DNA of 64,000 nt from Stenotrophobium rhamnosiphilum (GTDB taxonomy: Bacteria; Pseudomonadota; Gammaproteobacteria; Nevskiales; Nevskiaceae), in the NCBI RefSeq assembly GCF_003052265.1, contig NZ_QANS01000003.1:124001-188000 (forward strand), in the 5' to 3' direction. A program made the translations under genes and the position numbers. Shown here piece after piece: positions 35,998 to 47,300 of the stretch (the first letter of the stretch is position 1; every line of letters starts with the position of its first letter). Under the pieces are notes generated by a model. It saw nothing but the letters and a program-made list of their open reading frames with translations, had not been told where the DNA came from and ran no database searches.

Positions 35998-37290
35998 TCA
36001 GAAATTTTGACCTGAGCACTTCTTTGTCTTGGTGTTGTAGTTGCCGCACTTCAGCGTCACCCAATCCGCCACCAGATCTTTGCTACCCGGCAGGAAGTCG
36101 CTCCAAGCGTCGCCTGGAACTTCTGCTTTGGTCTTCCAAACAATGTCGAACTGACCGTCATCCTTGATCTCGCCGATGTAGACCGGCTTGGTGATGTGAT
36201 GGTTAGGCAGAACCTTGGCTACGCCACCGGTGAGGTTTGGCGTTTCCAGACCGATGATGGCGTCAGAAACTTTGCTCACGTCGGTGGTCTTGGCCTTCTC
36301 AACAGCCTTCACCCAAAGGTTGAAGCCGATGTACGTCGCTTCCATTGGATCGTTGAACGTGCGCTTGTCGTTCTTGATGAACTTGTGCCAGTTATCAATC
36401 GCAACCTTGTTAGCTGGGCTCTTGATTGACTGGAAGTAGTTCCAGGCAGCGAGGTGACCCTGAAGCGGCTTGGTATCAATACCAGCGAGTTCTTCTTCAC
36501 CGACCGAGAACGCAACAACTGGAATGTCTTCAGCCGAGATCTTCTGGTTGCCGAGTTCTTTATAGAAAGGAACATTGGCGTCGCCGTTGATCGTCGATAC
36601 AACTGCTGTCTTCTTACCAGCCGAGCCAAACTTCTTGATGTCGGAAACAATGCTCTGCCAATCCGACTGACCGAACGGCGTGTAGTTGATCATGATGTCT
36701 TCAGCTTTCACGCCTTTGGACTTCAGGTACGCCTCGAGGATCTTGTTGGTGGTACGTGGGTACACGTAGTCGGTACCTGCAAGAACCCAGCGCTTAACCT
36801 TCAAATCTTTCATCAGGTAGTCAACAGCCGGAATCGCCTGCTGGTTAGGCGCGGCACCGGTGTAGAAAACGTTCTTGGAAGATTCTTCGCCTTCGTACTG
36901 CACGGGATAGAAGAGCAGTCCGTTCAGTTCTTCAAACACTGGTAATACGGATTTGCGTGAGACCGAAGTCCAGCAGCCGAAAACAACATCCACTTTATTT
37001 TTAGCCAGAAGCTCGCGCGCTTTTTCTGCGAACAGTGGCCAATTTGAAGCAGGGTCAACCACAACCGCTTCGAGTTTCTTGCCAAGCAAACCGCCTTTCT
37101 TGTTCTGCTCGTCGATCATCATCAGGACGGTGTCCTTCAATGTCGTTTCTGAAATCGCCATCGTTCCCGAGAGCGAATGCAGTACGCCGACTTTAATGGT
37201 GTCTGCAGCCTGCGCCAGCGAACTGGCAGCGAGAAGGCCCGCAGCCGCGGCGCTCAACAGTGCGCGACGGATCATAGGAATAGCTTTCAT
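35998..37290 (-). CDS. urtA: Urea ABC transporter substrate-binding protein UrtA
   Basis: The periplasmic urea receptor, 430 residues. A twin-Arg-containing but otherwise ordinary signal peptide ends near AQAAD. The mature chain has the UrtA hallmarks TIKVGVLHSLSGTMAISET, VVVDPASNWPLFAEKA, FGCWTSVSRKSVLPVFEE and LFYPVQYEGEESSKNV. It is the first ABC gene, with 83 bases before urtB. The porin gene lies upstream on the same strand 45 bases away, so porin and transporter are probably co-transcribed. Confidence 0.97.
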   Translation of the reverse strand: MKAIPMIRRALLSAAAAGLLAASSLAQAADTIKVGVLHSLSGTMAISETTLKDTVLMMIDEQNKKGGLLGKKLEAVVVDPASNWPLFAEKARELLAKNKVDVVFGCWTSVSRKSVLPVFEELNGLLFYPVQYEGEESSKNVFYTGAAPNQQAIPAVDYLMKDLKVKRWVLAGTDYVYPRTTNKILEAYLKSKGVKAEDIMINYTPFGQSDWQSIVSDIKKFGSAGKKTAVVSTINGDANVPFYKELGNQKISAEDIPVVAFSVGEEELAGIDTKPLQGHLAAWNYFQSIKSPANKVAIDNWHKFIKNDKRTFNDPMEATYIGFNLWVKAVEKAKTTDVSKVSDAIIGLETPNLTGGVAKVLPNHHITKPVYIGEIKDDGQFDIVWKTKAEVPGDAWSDFLPGSKDLVADWVTLKCGNYNTKTKKCSGQNF

Positions 37291-37335
37291 GAATCAATGC
37301 TCCTTATTTCGGTTAAGAGATCGTCGTGAGATCGA

Positions 37336-38439
37336 TCAAATCTGAATTTGTAAGCCGAGGCCGATCTGTTTCGAATCCACTTCGCTCGGAGGTGCGTCGT
37401 CGAAGCTGGTGTCGATGTAGAACAGGCTGAGGCGTGCGTTGAAAGCTTTGATGATGTAATTCACATCGACTTCTGCAGTGTTGCGTCCAATGCTCGGGCC
37501 GCCTGCGTCATAGCTGCTGGAAGCGTATTTGCCGAGAATCTGGAATTTGCCCTGCAACTTGCCGACGCCAACAGTGGTTGGGAACAAGTAAGAAGCCAGG
37601 CCGAAATAGCCATCGCTCTTGGTGAACGGAACGCTGACGCCATAACCACCAAAGCCGTCGTACTTGGCGTATTCAGCAGAAAGCGTCACAACGCCACCGC
37701 CAGCCAATTTCTTTTCCATGATGCCGTCGATGGTGTAAGCGTTATCGCCGCTAACCAATTGCGTCGACGCACCGAGTGCAAGAATGTTCTTTTCGCCGTA
37801 GTACGTACCGTTGAGGTAGTAGCCCGGTTCTGCATCCCAGAAATCGTATTGAACGCGCGCGGCGCTCACGACTTTGCTGTCGCCGGTGGTGCTAGGCACA
37901 TCGAAGAAGCCAGCAGAAACTTTCAGCTTTTCAAAATCGCCCCAGTAAGCGACGCCGTTGTCACGACCTGCAGCGAAGAATGGAAAACCATCCTGCACGC
38001 CTTCCGTCGCAAAGCCCCATTCGTTGGAGTAATACGGTCCATTCAAATTCGCGCGGTCGCTAGGCGGCAAAAAGCGGCCAGCCCAGATGTTGACCTGCGG
38101 TGAAAATTCGAAGCGCGCAATGGCATCAATCACCTGCACCTTGCTGTCGGCATTGTCGTATTCGGTATTCAGCGTGAACTTGATGTAGTCGTTCACCGTG
38201 CCGCCGAGATATAGGCGAGCGCTGTTCAAATTGAAATCGTTAGGGTCTTCAGCAGCGCCATCAACGCTGGTGTGCGTGAAGCTGCTGCGCATTCCCGCCC
38301 CGACGGAAATGGTTGGCAGCGGAATTTCCGCCGCAAAAGCCTGCGCTGTCGGCAACGCCGCCAGTAGTGCAACACCCGCCATGGCGAGCAACTTCGGCGC
38401 AAACGCGCCAGTGGTGATGTCCCTTGGTGAAGCTTTCAT
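37336..38439 (-). CDS. Outer-membrane porin of the urea operon
   Basis: ATG 38439 follows a GGGGG ribosome site; the frame to 38520 is not used. The 367-residue product has a signal peptide ending near AFAAE and a long barrel of alternating strands, with RLYLGGTVNDYIKFTLNTEYD, IWAGRFLPPSDRANLNGPYY and C-terminal QIGLGLQIQI. It resembles the OprO/OprP-like and short-chain amide porins. Placed first in the urt operon, it probably lets urea or amides across the outer membrane; this role is inferred from position. Confidence 0.85.
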   Translation of the reverse strand: MKASPRDITTGAFAPKLLAMAGVALLAALPTAQAFAAEIPLPTISVGAGMRSSFTHTSVDGAAEDPNDFNLNSARLYLGGTVNDYIKFTLNTEYDNADSKVQVIDAIARFEFSPQVNIWAGRFLPPSDRANLNGPYYSNEWGFATEGVQDGFPFFAAGRDNGVAYWGDFEKLKVSAGFFDVPSTTGDSKVVSAARVQYDFWDAEPGYYLNGTYYGEKNILALGASTQLVSGDNAYTIDGIMEKKLAGGGVVTLSAEYAKYDGFGGYGVSVPFTKSDGYFGLASYLFPTTVGVGKLQGKFQILGKYASSSYDAGGPSIGRNTAEVDVNYIIKAFNARLSLFYIDTSFDDAPPSEVDSKQIGLGLQIQI

Positions 38440-38667
38440 TGATAAACCCCCTGTTGGATCAATTGCCGCTGTGCGGCACCCGTTGTCTGAGCACAGTGCT
38501 GAGTGGTGCTGCATTGCCAACTCACTCGCCCGATTGCTACGGGGATCAGACTAGGTGGGGGTTCTCAACTCCGGTATGGGGCGTTTGACGTAGGTTCAAA
38601 GAAACCTTCGACAGGCAGCATGTGCACTGTCATTAGCCAATAACGGTCACTGCGTTAGTCGCCATTT
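38440..38667. promoter_or_regulatory. Divergent control region of the urea uptake and urease operons
   Basis: 228 bases separate the porin-urt operon (minus) from the urease operon (plus), so both sets of promoters must lie here. GCACAGTGC and GGTGCTGC fragments recur around 38490-38510, but I find no sigma-54 element with correct GG/GC spacing and no clean NtrC dyad. It is the obvious target for the LuxR-type regulator encoded at 47731. Confidence 0.55.
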
Positions 38668-39534
38668 GTGTTTGATAGTCCTGCCAACAGCTTGCCAATG
38701 ATCGCGCGCGCGCAACGCGTGCACGGTGCTGCACGCATCGCATTCAAAGCTGAAGAGGGAGTAACGCGGCTGGCGGATTTGTATCAACACGCGCCGTGCC
38801 GGTTTCTGTTTCCACATGTCGAGCCTGACGAACCGGCGCAAGCGGTGCTACTCACCACCAGCGGCGGACTCACCGGCGGTGATCGACTGGCTGTGGAGAT
38901 TGAGGCGCGCGTCAACACTTGCGTCACGGTCACCACGCAAGCTGCAGAGAAACTCTACAAAGCCGCAGACGGCGAAGAAGACGTTCGCGTCGATATTCGC
39001 TACCGCGTTGGCGAGAACGCTTGGGCGGAATGGCTCGCGCAAGAAACCATCCTGTTTGATCGTGCGCGCTTGCGCCGCAGCTTCACGGCGGATCTCGCCC
39101 CCGGTGCACGCTTGCTCGCGCTTGAGAGTGTTGTGTTTGGTCGCACCGCAATGAATGAACGCTTCGACCATGGTCTGCTGCACGATGCCTGGCGTATCCG
39201 CCGCAATGGCCGTCTGATCTGGGCGGATGCGCTGCATCTCGAAGGCGACGTTGCACAGCAACGCGCTCTGCCATTTGGATTTGGCAATGCCTGCATCACC
39301 GCAACGCTGTTGTACGTCGGCGACGATGCAGCGAATCACCTTGAAGTCGTGCGCGAGTTGCTCGAGCCCGACAAAGACCTAGGCGCCGCCACCTGCATGG
39401 ATGGCTTGCTGATCGTGCGTTTTCTTGCAGACGACGCCACGCGCCTGCGCCCTCCACTCATGCGTATTGCGGGTGGCCTGCGAAATCTCGCCACCGGCAT
39501 GCGTCCACACCTGCCCCGAGTCTGGAGCTGCTGA
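38668..39534 (+). CDS. ureD: Urease accessory protein UreD
   Basis: The scaffold that docks UreF and UreG onto apo-urease for nickel loading. GTG 38668 gives 288 residues; ATG 38698 (278 residues) is equally possible, and neither has a good ribosome site. The family core [36 protein letters not shown]-like [14 protein letters not shown] and [16 protein letters not shown] is intact. It is the first urease gene; its TGA overlaps the ATG of ureA by one base. Confidence 0.95.
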   Translation: MFDSPANSLPMIARAQRVHGAARIAFKAEEGVTRLADLYQHAPCRFLFPHVEPDEPAQAVLLTTSGGLTGGDRLAVEIEARVNTCVTVTTQAAEKLYKAADGEEDVRVDIRYRVGENAWAEWLAQETILFDRARLRRSFTADLAPGARLLALESVVFGRTAMNERFDHGLLHDAWRIRRNGRLIWADALHLEGDVAQQRALPFGFGNACITATLLYVGDDAANHLEVVRELLEPDKDLGAATCMDGLLIVRFLADDATRLRPPLMRIAGGLRNLATGMRPHLPRVWSC

Positions 39535-39836
39535 TGAATCTCACCCCACGCGAAAAAGACAAATTGCTCGTCTCGCTCGCAGCCATAGTCGCGCGTCGAC
39601 GTTTAGAGCGCGGCGTCAAACTCAATCATCCCGAAGCGATTGCGCTAATCACCGACACCGTGATTGAAGGCGCACGCGACGGCCGCAGCGTCAGCGACAT
39701 GATGCAAGCGGGCGCACAAGTGATCAGCCGCGCGCAGGTGATGGAAGGCGTGGCGGAAATGATTCACGAGATTCAAGTCGAAGCGACTTTCCCTGACGGC
39801 ACCAAGCTCGTCACCGTTCATCAACCTATCCGGTGA
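39534..39836 (+). CDS. ureA: Urease subunit gamma
   Basis: 100-residue gamma subunit of urease. [39 protein letters not shown] and the central [31 protein letters not shown] are near-invariant in the family. Shares one base with ureD and is closely followed by ureB, as in most urease operons. Confidence 0.97.
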   Translation: MNLTPREKDKLLVSLAAIVARRRLERGVKLNHPEAIALITDTVIEGARDGRSVSDMMQAGAQVISRAQVMEGVAEMIHEIQVEATFPDGTKLVTVHQPIR

Positions 39837-39850
39837 AGCCCGAGAAATTT

Positions 39851-40156
39851 ATGATCCCTGGAGAAATTATCAGCGCCGATGGCGATATCACGCTTAATGC
39901 GGATCGCCCCGGCTTCAAGCTCAGCGTTGCCAATAGTGGCGATCGTCCGATTCAAGTCGGCAGTCACTATCACTTTGCAGAAACCAATCCTGCGCTGACC
40001 TTCGATCGCGTCAAGGCGCGCGGCATGCGTTTGGATATTGCCAGCGGCACGGCCATGCGGTTCGAGCCAGGCCAGACTCGTGAAGTCCAGTTGGTGCCAT
40101 ACGTCGGCAGCCGCATCGTGATTGGTTTCCGCGGCGAAGTGATGGGGCCACTATGA
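39851..40156 (+). CDS. ureB: Urease subunit beta
   Basis: 101-residue beta subunit. The frame could begin with GTG 39833, overlapping ureA, but ATG 39851 gives the family's canonical MIPGEI start and has GAGAAA upstream. [33 protein letters not shown] and FRGEVMGPL are diagnostic. Its TGA overlaps the ureC ATG (ATGA). Confidence 0.97.
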   Translation: MIPGEIISADGDITLNADRPGFKLSVANSGDRPIQVGSHYHFAETNPALTFDRVKARGMRLDIASGTAMRFEPGQTREVQLVPYVGSRIVIGFRGEVMGPL

Positions 40157-41865
40157 GCAATTCAATTAGTCGCCGCGCCTACGCTGGCATGTATGGGCCC
40201 ACGACGGGCGACCGCGTACGTCTCGCGGATACCGAGCTCTTCATTCGCATCGAAAGGGATCTGACGACCTACGGTGAAGAAGTGAAGTTTGGTGGCGGCA
40301 AAGTGATTCGCGATGGCATGGGCCAATCACAACTGAGCCGCACGGAAGGCGCGGTTGATACCGTCATCACCAATGCCGTGATCATTGACCATTGGGGCAT
40401 CATCAAAGCCGACATCGGTTTGCGCGGCGGACGTATCGTCAAAATTGGTAAGGCAGGCAATCCCGATGTGCAGCCGGGCGTGGACATTATTGTTGGTCCC
40501 GGCACTGAAGTGATCGCAGCCGAAGGCAAGATCATCACCGCTGGCGGCATCGACGCGCACATCCATTTTATTTGTCCGCAGCAAATTGATGATGCGCTGT
40601 GCGCTGGCGTCACTACCTTGCTTGGCGGCGGCACTGGCCCTGCACATGGAACGTTAGCAACTACGTGCACACCGGGCCCTTGGCATCTGACGCGCATGCT
40701 GCAGTCGGTGCAGAGCCTGCCGGTCAACATTGGTTTGTTTGGCAAGGGCAATGCGAGCCAGCCACGTGCGCTGGAAGAAATGGTGCTCGCCGGGGCCTGC
40801 GGTTTGAAGCTGCACGAAGACTGGGGCACTACGCCTGCGGCGATTGACTGCTGTCTCTCTGTTTGTGATTCCTTTGATGTGCAAGCCACGCTGCACACCG
40901 ACACGCTCAACGAAAGCGGTTTTGTTGAAAGCACGATTGCTGCGTTCAAAGGCCGCACGATTCACGCCTTCCACACCGAAGGCGCGGGTGGCGGTCATGC
41001 ACCGGACATCATTCGCGTTGCAGGCTTGGCGAACGTATTGCCGTCGAGCACGAATCCAACGCGGCCTTACACGGTCAACACACTCGACGAACATCTCGAC
41101 ATGCTGATGGTCTGCCATCACCTTGATCCAAAGATCGCCGAAGACGTCGCATTCGCCGAAAGCCGCATTCGCAAAGAAACCATCGCAGCGGAAGACATCC
41201 TTCACGATCTCGGCGCGTTCTCGATGATGAGCAGCGATAGCCAAGCCATGGGCCGCATCGGCGAAACCGTGATCCGCTGCTGGCAAACCGCGCACAAGAT
41301 GAAAGTGCAGCGCGGCGCACTGGCGCCGGACATCGACGGTGCCGACAACTTCCGTGTTCGCCGTTACATCGCCAAGTACACGATCAATCCCGCTATCGCT
41401 CACGGCATTTCGCAGCATGTCGGTTCGGTTGAAATCGGCAAGCTCGCGGATCTGGTGATGTGGTCGCCGGCGTTCTTCGGCGTCAAACCTGATCTAGTGA
41501 TCAAGGGTGGCAGCATTGCCCTCGCGCCGATGGGCGATCCGAATGCCAGCATCCCAACGCCGCAACCTGTGCATTACCGCCCGATGTTCGGCTCGCTAGG
41601 CCGGGCTGGCATTGAAAGTGCTTTGCTATTCGTGAGCCAGGCTTTTGTGGATGTTGGCAATGCACAGAGCTTGGGCATTTACCGCCCACTCGCCGCCGTG
41701 AGCAACACGCGAGGCGGTATCAGCAAGCGCAGCATGATTCACAACAACGCCCTGCCCAATATTGAGGTTGATCCTGAAACCTATGAAGTCCGTGCCGATG
41801 GCGAATTACTCACCTGCGAACCAGCCTCGGTACTCCCGATGGCGCAACGTTATTTCATGTACTAA
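40153..41865 (+). CDS. ureC: Urease subunit alpha (catalytic)
   Basis: 570 residues; hydrolyses urea to ammonia and carbamate at a di-nickel centre. All active-site residues are found, two positions after the Klebsiella numbering: nickel ligands His136, His138, His248, His274 and Asp362, carbamylated Lys219 ([10 protein letters not shown]), flap Cys321 and catalytic His322 (MVCHHLD). No truncation or substitution. Enclosed between ureB (4-base overlap) and ureE. Confidence 0.98.
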   Translation: MSNSISRRAYAGMYGPTTGDRVRLADTELFIRIERDLTTYGEEVKFGGGKVIRDGMGQSQLSRTEGAVDTVITNAVIIDHWGIIKADIGLRGGRIVKIGKAGNPDVQPGVDIIVGPGTEVIAAEGKIITAGGIDAHIHFICPQQIDDALCAGVTTLLGGGTGPAHGTLATTCTPGPWHLTRMLQSVQSLPVNIGLFGKGNASQPRALEEMVLAGACGLKLHEDWGTTPAAIDCCLSVCDSFDVQATLHTDTLNESGFVESTIAAFKGRTIHAFHTEGAGGGHAPDIIRVAGLANVLPSSTNPTRPYTVNTLDEHLDMLMVCHHLDPKIAEDVAFAESRIRKETIAAEDILHDLGAFSMMSSDSQAMGRIGETVIRCWQTAHKMKVQRGALAPDIDGADNFRVRRYIAKYTINPAIAHGISQHVGSVEIGKLADLVMWSPAFFGVKPDLVIKGGSIALAPMGDPNASIPTPQPVHYRPMFGSLGRAGIESALLFVSQAFVDVGNAQSLGIYRPLAAVSNTRGGISKRSMIHNNALPNIEVDPETYEVRADGELLTCEPASVLPMAQRYFMY

Positions 41866-41867
41866 CC

Positions 41868-42371
41868 ATGCTCCGCGCCTCTGAATTGCTGAAGGTCGGG
41901 CAGTGGTCGTCGAATGACGCCGCTGACTCCATCACACTGGATTACGACGAGCGTCATCGCCGCCGCTTCCGCTATGTCAGCGCGAGCGGTGTGGAATTTT
42001 TGCTCGATCTGGCTCGCGCCACCGTATTGCAGGACGGCGATGGCCTGCGTCTGACCGATGGCCTCATCATCGTCGTTCGCGCCGCGCCAGAAGCCCTGAC
42101 TGAAATCCGCGCCGACAGCCCCGCCGAATTGCTGCGCCTCGCCTGGCATATCGGCAATCGTCACCTGCCCGCACAACTTGCCGTCGACTGCATCTACATC
42201 CGAGAGGATTACGTCATCACCGACATGCTGCGCGGCCTCGGCGCGACAGTGCGTTCAGTGCATGCGCCGTTCTCGCCAGAGCAGGGCGCATATGCGGGCG
42301 GCCACGGTCATCACGACGGCGCTGCCGCACATCCCTTCGTGTTCGCCGCTGCGCCGACACATGGCCACTGA
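41868..42371 (+). CDS. ureE: Urease nickel metallochaperone UreE
   Basis: 167 residues. The N-terminal peptide-binding domain is followed by the nickel domain with AWHIGNRHLPAQL (the family's interface histidine) and YVITDMLRGLGATV. The C terminus is His-rich (GGHGHHDGAAAHP, THGH) for extra nickel binding. Starts two bases after ureC and overlaps ureF by 11 bases. Confidence 0.96.
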   Translation: MLRASELLKVGQWSSNDAADSITLDYDERHRRRFRYVSASGVEFLLDLARATVLQDGDGLRLTDGLIIVVRAAPEALTEIRADSPAELLRLAWHIGNRHLPAQLAVDCIYIREDYVITDMLRGLGATVRSVHAPFSPEQGAYAGGHGHHDGAAAHPFVFAAAPTHGH

Positions 42372-43071
42372 AATGCTGACGCCGCGCGTACCGCCTGAGG
42401 CGATGTATCGACTGCTGGCTTGGTGTTCTCCGAGTTATCCGACCGGCGCATTCAGCTATAGCCACGGTCTGGAATGGGCGGTGGAAGAAGGCGGCGTGCG
42501 GCGTGTTGCTGATGTCGTGGATTACATCAGTGCGGTGCTGGAACGCGGCGGTGCTTGGATTGATGCCGTGTTGTTTGCACATGCCTATCGCGCTGCAGCG
42601 GCGGGCGATGACGACACGCTTGATGAAATCTCTGAACTGGCCGCCGTCTTTCGCGCCAGCTCAGAAACCGCTTTAGAAAGTCGCCAGCAGGGTTCAGCCT
42701 TTTTAAGCGTCACCCGCCGCGCTTGGCCGCATGCACGGTTGGACGACTATGCAAAACGTCAGCATGACCAAGCCACTTCACACACGGTGGTTGTGGCTCT
42801 GAGTTGCGCAGCTTATGAAGTGCCACTGCAACCGGCCTTGCATGCCTATTTACACAGCGTCGCCGCCAATCTGGTTTCCGCCGGATTGCGCCTCGTGCCA
42901 CTGGGACAAACCGATGGCCAGATCGCTATTGCCCGCCTCGGCCCGGTGGTTGAAGCCGTAACGGCACGCGCCTTGCTGACAAATCTGGACGACCTTGGCA
43001 GTGCCGCGCCGGCGCTGGAATTTTGCTCGCTCCGCCACGAAACCCAATACACAAGACTCTTTCGATCATGA
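42361..43071 (+). CDS. ureF: Urease accessory protein UreF
   Basis: 236 residues from ATG 42361, which lies inside the end of ureE; ATG 42373 is a possible alternative, and the longer frame (to 42178) merely shadows ureE. All-helical protein with the signature [36 protein letters not shown] and [17 protein letters not shown]. It couples UreG's GTPase to urease activation. Its TGA overlaps the ureG ATG. Confidence 0.96.
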   Translation: MATEMLTPRVPPEAMYRLLAWCSPSYPTGAFSYSHGLEWAVEEGGVRRVADVVDYISAVLERGGAWIDAVLFAHAYRAAAAGDDDTLDEISELAAVFRASSETALESRQQGSAFLSVTRRAWPHARLDDYAKRQHDQATSHTVVVALSCAAYEVPLQPALHAYLHSVAANLVSAGLRLVPLGQTDGQIAIARLGPVVEAVTARALLTNLDDLGSAAPALEFCSLRHETQYTRLFRS

Positions 43072-43742
43072 ACGCACCTCAACCTCTCCGCGAAGTCCCG
43101 CAGTTCTCGCCCGGCAACGGCCCCCTGCGGGTCGGCATCGGCGGCCCGGTCGGCAGCGGCAAAACCGCGCTGACCGAGCGTCTGTGCAAACTGATGCGAC
43201 AGGTTTACGACGTCGCCGCCATCACCAACGACATCTACACAAAGGAAGACGCCGAGTTTCTAACCCGCGCTGGCGCGCTGACGCCCGATCGCATCGCTGG
43301 CGTCGAAACCGGCGGCTGTCCACACACGGCCATTCGTGAAGACGCCAGCATCAATCTGGCCGCGGTCGCTGAAATGCATCGCAAGTTTCCGGCGCTGGAA
43401 CTGATCTTTGTCGAAAGCGGCGGAGACAATCTCGCCGCGACGTTCTCGCCAGAACTCGCCGACATCACGATTTACGTCATCGACGTTTCCGCGGGCGACA
43501 AAATTCCACGCAAAGGCGGCCCCGGCATCACGCGCTCGGATTTACTCGTGATCAACAAGATCGATCTCGCCCCGCTGGTCGGCGCTTCGCTGGAAGTGAT
43601 GGATCGCGATTCGAAAAAAATGCGTGGCGAGCGTCCTTTCATTTTCACCAATCTCAAAATCAATAAAGGCGTGCATGAAATCGCCGCCTTCATCGCTAAA
43701 ACCGGCGGCCTACCACCGCGCGAATTTCCGGAGACCTTCTAA
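43068..43742 (+). CDS. ureG: Urease GTPase UreG
   Basis: 224 residues from ATG 43068 (ATGA overlap with ureF); the frame to 43023 is not used. SIMIBI GTPase with P-loop [10 protein letters not shown], the nickel-binding CPH motif in [25 protein letters not shown] and base-recognition NKIDLAP. Delivers nickel to urease with UreE, UreF and UreD. Confidence 0.98.
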   Translation: MNAPQPLREVPQFSPGNGPLRVGIGGPVGSGKTALTERLCKLMRQVYDVAAITNDIYTKEDAEFLTRAGALTPDRIAGVETGGCPHTAIREDASINLAAVAEMHRKFPALELIFVESGGDNLAATFSPELADITIYVIDVSAGDKIPRKGGPGITRSDLLVINKIDLAPLVGASLEVMDRDSKKMRGERPFIFTNLKINKGVHEIAAFIAKTGGLPPREFPETF

Positions 43743-44323
43743 TGCGTAAGATTTCTACTATTGGCTTGGCACTAAGTCTGTTGCTGGCGACTGCGCCAGC
43801 GTTTGCTCATCCCGGTCACGATCTGCCCGGTGCAGGTTTCGTCGCAGGCCTGATGCATCCGCTACTCGGTCTCGATCATTTGTTGGCGATGCTGGTTGTT
43901 GGCGTCTGGGCCGCACAACTCGGTGGTCGTGCGCGTCTGTGGGTGCCTGCGAGTTTTCTAGCCTTGATGGGTTGTGGCGCGCTGTTCGCTTTCAACGGCT
44001 ACACGCCGCCGCAAGTTGAAGCAGGCATCGCCGCTTCTTTGCTCGCACTGGGTCTGCTGTGTGCCACCGCATGGCGCTTGCCACTGCAACTGGCAATGAG
44101 TGTTGTTGGCGTCTTCGCTTTTTTTCACGGCGCAGCGCATGGCAGTGAACTGCCAACACTTGCACAGCCTTCGGCATTCGCACTTGGGTTTTTGTTCGCG
44201 ACAGCGACGCTGCATATTGCAGGCTTGTCTTTCGGCACCGTGTCAGCACGTCACTCGCGCTGGCTCGCGCGAGCTTGTGGTCTTGGCACCGTTGCGGTTG
44301 GCCTCGTCTACAGCTTCGCGTAA
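43742..44323 (+). CDS. ureJ: HupE/UreJ-family nickel permease
   Basis: 193 residues with signal peptide (ending PAFA) and about six membrane helices. The family motif HPGHDLPGAGFVAGLMHPLLGLDHLLAMLVVG carries the histidines that bind nickel, and FFHGAAHGSELP is the second conserved piece. It overlaps ureG by one base and supplies nickel to the urease. Only six bases separate it from the sensor kinase gene, so that gene belongs to the same operon. Confidence 0.93.
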   Translation: MRKISTIGLALSLLLATAPAFAHPGHDLPGAGFVAGLMHPLLGLDHLLAMLVVGVWAAQLGGRARLWVPASFLALMGCGALFAFNGYTPPQVEAGIAASLLALGLLCATAWRLPLQLAMSVVGVFAFFHGAAHGSELPTLAQPSAFALGFLFATATLHIAGLSFGTVSARHSRWLARACGLGTVAVGLVYSFA

Positions 44324-44329
44324 GAAACG

Positions 44330-47300
44330 GTGTCCACGCCTCGCGAATATGTGATCCATCCGCAACAGCGGATCGTTCGCGAGCGCCGCCAATACAATAA
44401 GTGGGCGGGTAGTCAGACGCTGGAAGACTACGCGTTGCGTTACACCGCCGAGAAGGCACGCAAGCGCTCGTCATTCGTTATTGCCAGTACCGCGCTCGGC
44501 GCGATTTCTTTTCTGGCTTGCGAAGCAATTGGTGGCAGCCTGAGTCTGCAGTTTGGTTTTGCCAATGTGATGCTGGCGATTGCTGTGGTGTCGGTGTTCA
44601 TGTTTTTGGTGGGCCTGCCGATTGCCTATTACGCTGCGCGTGACGGACTCGACATCGATCTGCTGACGCGCGGTGCGGGCTTTGGCTACATGGGCTCAAC
44701 CATCACTTCGCTGATCTACGCCTCGTTTACATTTTTATTGTTCTCGATTGAAGCCAGCATCATGTCGCAGGCCTTGCACATGGTGACGGGCATGCCGTTA
44801 TGGATCGCACATCTGGTCAGTGCGCTGGTGGTAATTCCCATCGCCATTTACGGCATCAGTTTGATCAGTCGCATGCAGGTGTGGACGCAGCCAATCTGGC
44901 TGGTGCTTCAAATCGCACCCATCATCTATCTGTTTTGGAATTACTCGTCGGATATGCACGACTGGCAATCGTTTGCAGGCCAGCGAGGCACCGGCGGCAA
45001 CACGATTGATTTGCCTTTGTTTGCAGTCGCAGCGTCCACACTCTTATCGCTGCTGCCGCAGATTGGCGAGCAGGCGGACTATCTGCGTTTCATGCCAGAT
45101 CGCGAACGCGTCGGCGCTTGGCGCTGGTGGACCGCAGTGCTCAGCACTGGTCCGGGCTGGGTTTTCATGGGCGCGCTGAAACTCGCAGCCGGTGGTTTGC
45201 TTGCCTGGTTCGCACTGCGTCATGGCGTTCCTGAATCTGCGGCGTCTCAGCCGGTTGAAATGTTCAATGTCGTGTTTCGCGACATGTTGGATTCACCCGC
45301 CGTGGCGCTGGCCGTCACCGGCGTGTTCATCGTCACTTGCCAGATCAAGATCAATACGACGAACGCTTACGCAGGTTCTATTGCATGGTCGAATTTCTTC
45401 TCACGCCTGACACACGCACATCCGGGTCGCGTGGTGTGGCTGGTTTTCAATGTACTCATTGCATTGCTGCTGATGGAGATCGGCATCTTCAGTGTGATTG
45501 AAAGTCTGTTGATGCTCTACGCCAATTTTGCGGTCGGCTGGATCGGCGCACTCACTGCCGATCTGGTCATCAACAAACCACTCGGCCTGAGTCCGCCAAA
45601 TATCGAGTTCAAACGCGCGCACTTGTACGACATCAATCCCGTCGGCGTTGGCAGTATGCTGCTGTCGATCATTGTTTCGACCAGCGCATTCTTTGGCATG
45701 TTCGGCACTTTGCCGCAGGCGCTATCGCCGTTCATTGGTTTTGGCGTAGCGATGGTGACAGCACCTTTAATCGCTTGGGCAACGGGTGGGCGTTTCTATC
45801 TGGCGCGCCAGCCAACAGGATTGCCAGAAGGGCTAAAAGAAATTCGCTGCGTGATTTGTGAAACCACTTTTGAACGACCGGACATGGCGTTCTGCCCAGC
45901 CTACAAAGGACCGATCTGTTCACTGTGCTGCACACTGGAAGCGCGCTGTCACGACGTCTGCAAAGAAGAGAGTCGCTTCGGTCAGCAGATTGCCGCAGTG
46001 CTCGCGCGACTGTTGCCGGGCAAACTCGCCAACTCGATGCATATCCGCAGCGTCGGACACTTTCTCGGCATGTTGTTTCTGTTCACGCTCGCGATTGCCT
46101 GCCTGCTGTCGTTCATCTATTTCCAATATGGAACGCTAGTGCCAGATGCGCGTGGCGTGATTGGCACAACCTTGTGGATCGTGTTCCTCGCGCTGTTCAT
46201 TTTTTCAGGCGTGGCTTGTTGGTTGTTGGTGCTGGCGCATTCCACACGTAACACCGCATTGAGCGAGTCATCCAGACAGACCGCGATGCTGATGGATGAA
46301 ATTGCTGCACACGAACGCACTGACGCCGCGCTGCAGAAAGCCAAGGAAGTTGCAGAGGCTGCCAACGAAGCCAAGAGTCGCTACGTCGTCGGCATCAGTC
46401 ATGAAATTCGCTCACCGCTGAATTCAATTTTTGGCTATGCACAGTTGCTGGAACGCGAGCCTGCGAATCCGCCACAAAATGCTGTGCGCGTAATTCGTCG
46501 CAGCGCGGAACATCTATCCAATCTGGTTGATGGTCTGCTGGATATTTCGAAAATTGAAAGTGGTTTACTGCGACTGAACCGCGACAAGGTCCGCTTGACT
46601 GATTTTCTCGATCAGATCGTCGACATGTTCCGTGTGCAGGCTGTGGCCAAGGGCATTGAGTTCCGTTATGAAGCGGCTGCATGGTTGCCCGCTGTAGTAA
46701 ACATTGATGAGAAACGCCTGCGTCAGGTCCTGATCAATCTCTTGTCCAACGCAATCAAGTTCACTGACAGCGGTCACGCCTCACTCAGCGTGCGCTATCG
46801 CTCGCATGTCGCCGAGTTTGAAATTGCTGATACCGGCATCGGTATTCGTCCACAAGACATGGATGACATCTTCAAGCCGTTTGAACGCGGCGGCATGCCG
46901 GGTGCAAAAGCTGCGCCGGGCGCAGGTCTGGGCCTGACGATCACCAAGGTGCTGGTGCAGATCATGGGCGGTGAAATTTCCGTGCAGAGCACGCCGGGCG
47001 AAGGCAGTCGCTTTCTCGTGCGCCTGCATTTATCGGAAGCACGCGGCGAAGCCTCTGCGGAAATTCGTCGGCCAATCATCGGCTATGAAGGCCCGCGCAG
47101 AAAAGTGTTACTGGTGGACGATGATCCCGAGCATCTCAATCTTCTTCGTCATCTTTTAGCGCCGCTAGATTTCCGTTTATTCCAAGCCAGCGATGGTCTC
47201 GCTGCTGTAGAAATGGCGCAGCAATGCCAACCTGATTTGGTGACGCTGGACATCGCGATGCCCGGCGCCAACGGCTGGGAAGCTGCTGCTCGATTGCGTG

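Noticed and set aside
38490-38520. Sigma-54-like TGGTGC...TTGC and NtrC-like GCAC/GTGC pieces upstream of the urea operons
   Set aside because: The GG-to-GC spacing is nine rather than ten bases, and the GCAC/GTGC halves are at the wrong distance for an NtrC dyad.
42178-42360. Extended UreF start inside ureE
   Set aside because: The extra 61 residues merely read ureE in another frame; UreF homology begins just after ATG 42361.
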